From: Kiritimatiellia bacterium
GTDB taxonomy: Bacteria > Verrucomicrobiota > Kiritimatiellia > RFP12 > UBA1067
DNA length: 57,782 nucleotides
Reading direction: 5' to 3'
Assembly (NCBI GenBank): GCA_017542055.1
Contig: JAFXXW010000017.1
Coordinates: 1-57,782, forward strand
Of the stretch, positions 57,628 to 57,782 are shown piece by piece (position 1 is the stretch's first letter; every line of letters starts with the position of its first letter). Under the pieces are notes generated by a model. That model had not been told where the DNA came from and searched no databases. It was given only the letters and a program-made list of their open reading frames with translations. Position numbers and translations under genes: made by a program.

Positions 57628-57782
57628 CTCGGCGAGGTGACGGACTGGGCCACCCGGTTCGTCACCCACGTCAGCGCCTCGATGCTGCACGAAGCGCAGT
57701 TCCACGTGTCCGAAGGCAAGTTCGACCGACTCAAAAAACGGGTTGTTGCAATGATCGAGCGCAATGGGGGCCAGATGGAAAA
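57616..57782 (+). CDS. Partial open frame cut by the right edge
   Basis: Frame open from 57616 to the window end, reading VPGFLGEVTDWATRFVTHVS, then the possible ATG at 57682 (MLHEAQFHVSEGKFDRLKKR). The same frame upstream of the TAG at 57613, back to about 57553, is also open and protein-like. Either a gene with a nonsense codon, a programmed feature, or a chance. No family recognised, and no Shine-Dalgarno seen. It should be judged with the sequence beyond the edge. Confidence 0.35.

Overview
The window looks like a chromosomal piece of a Gram-negative, probably anaerobic bacterium of the PVC superphylum; a Kiritimatiellota-like gut lineage is my impression, not a proof. Two membranes are implied by apolipoprotein N-acyltransferase (Lnt), two lipobox proteins and an outer-membrane barrel ending in Phe. 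Peptidoglycan synthesis is implied by MurA, UppP and LysA. A PPi-type phosphofructokinase, an EtfAB/acyl-CoA dehydrogenase set and a 2[4Fe-4S] ferredoxin suit an anaerobe. The core is GC-rich; the right-hand 10 kb is more AT-rich and accessory in character.

From about 0.8 to 47.9 kb almost every gene is on the minus strand, in long operons with 1-4 nt ATGA/TAATG-type overlaps. Reading in the direction of transcription: (1) P47.97: ileS-lysA-U32 peptidase in two genes-lnt-ychJ-hypothetical-parA-rnc-tkt-purB-sugar ABC permease. (2) P32.65: outer-membrane barrel, closed by a terminator. (3) P31.6: ribH-PPi-phosphofructokinase-HAD-like-mazG-folK. (4) P28.06: tRNA-Met-two lipoproteins-ilvB-ilvN-etfB-etfA-acyl-CoA dehydrogenase-unknown 651 aa-oppB-like-nfo-panC-serS. 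(5) P15.46: tRNA-Val-uppP. (6) P14.6: secDF-prfB-DciA-like-oligopeptide SBP-tsaB-yitT. (7) P7.62: ferredoxin-ArsP_2 exporter-YihY-RmlD-like-oppD-like-TrkA/KtrA-murA-ybeY-hypothetical. These promoters share one look: a -35 resembling TTGAC/TTGAT, a 17-18 bp spacer and an extended -10 TGATATAATAT. Several overlap the stop codon or 3' end of the gene upstream.

The right-hand part (48-57.8 kb) is different. A 1.45 kb gene-free stretch carries several short tandem arrays. It is followed by a 2029-aa secreted LamG-type protein whose promoter also serves a 45-aa ORF and a long 5' hairpin, then a GC-rich possible non-coding RNA, a small DUF3791/DUF3990/DUF3791-like module with a near-leaderless 30-aa ORF, and at the edge a plus-strand promoter with an attenuator-like hairpin.

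The most unusual feature is a duplicated intergenic module. One copy is at 139-438, the other at 48672-48971, about 92% identical by my count. Each has an inverted repeat around an extended -10, conserved hairpins, and next to it an array of eight units of exactly 22 bp carrying AAAGTCCCT (448-623 and 49035-49210). A third, AT-rich array with nearly the same period lies at 48468-48556. Substitutions between the copies do not look protein-like, so I read this as a repeated regulatory DNA or RNA element.

Other points worth checking are MurA with Asp in place of the catalytic Cys, a eukaryote-like IleRS, a split U32 peptidase, an RmlD-like protein lacking the catalytic Tyr/Lys, a MalG-type permease with a large insertion, and sequence oddities in both tRNAs.
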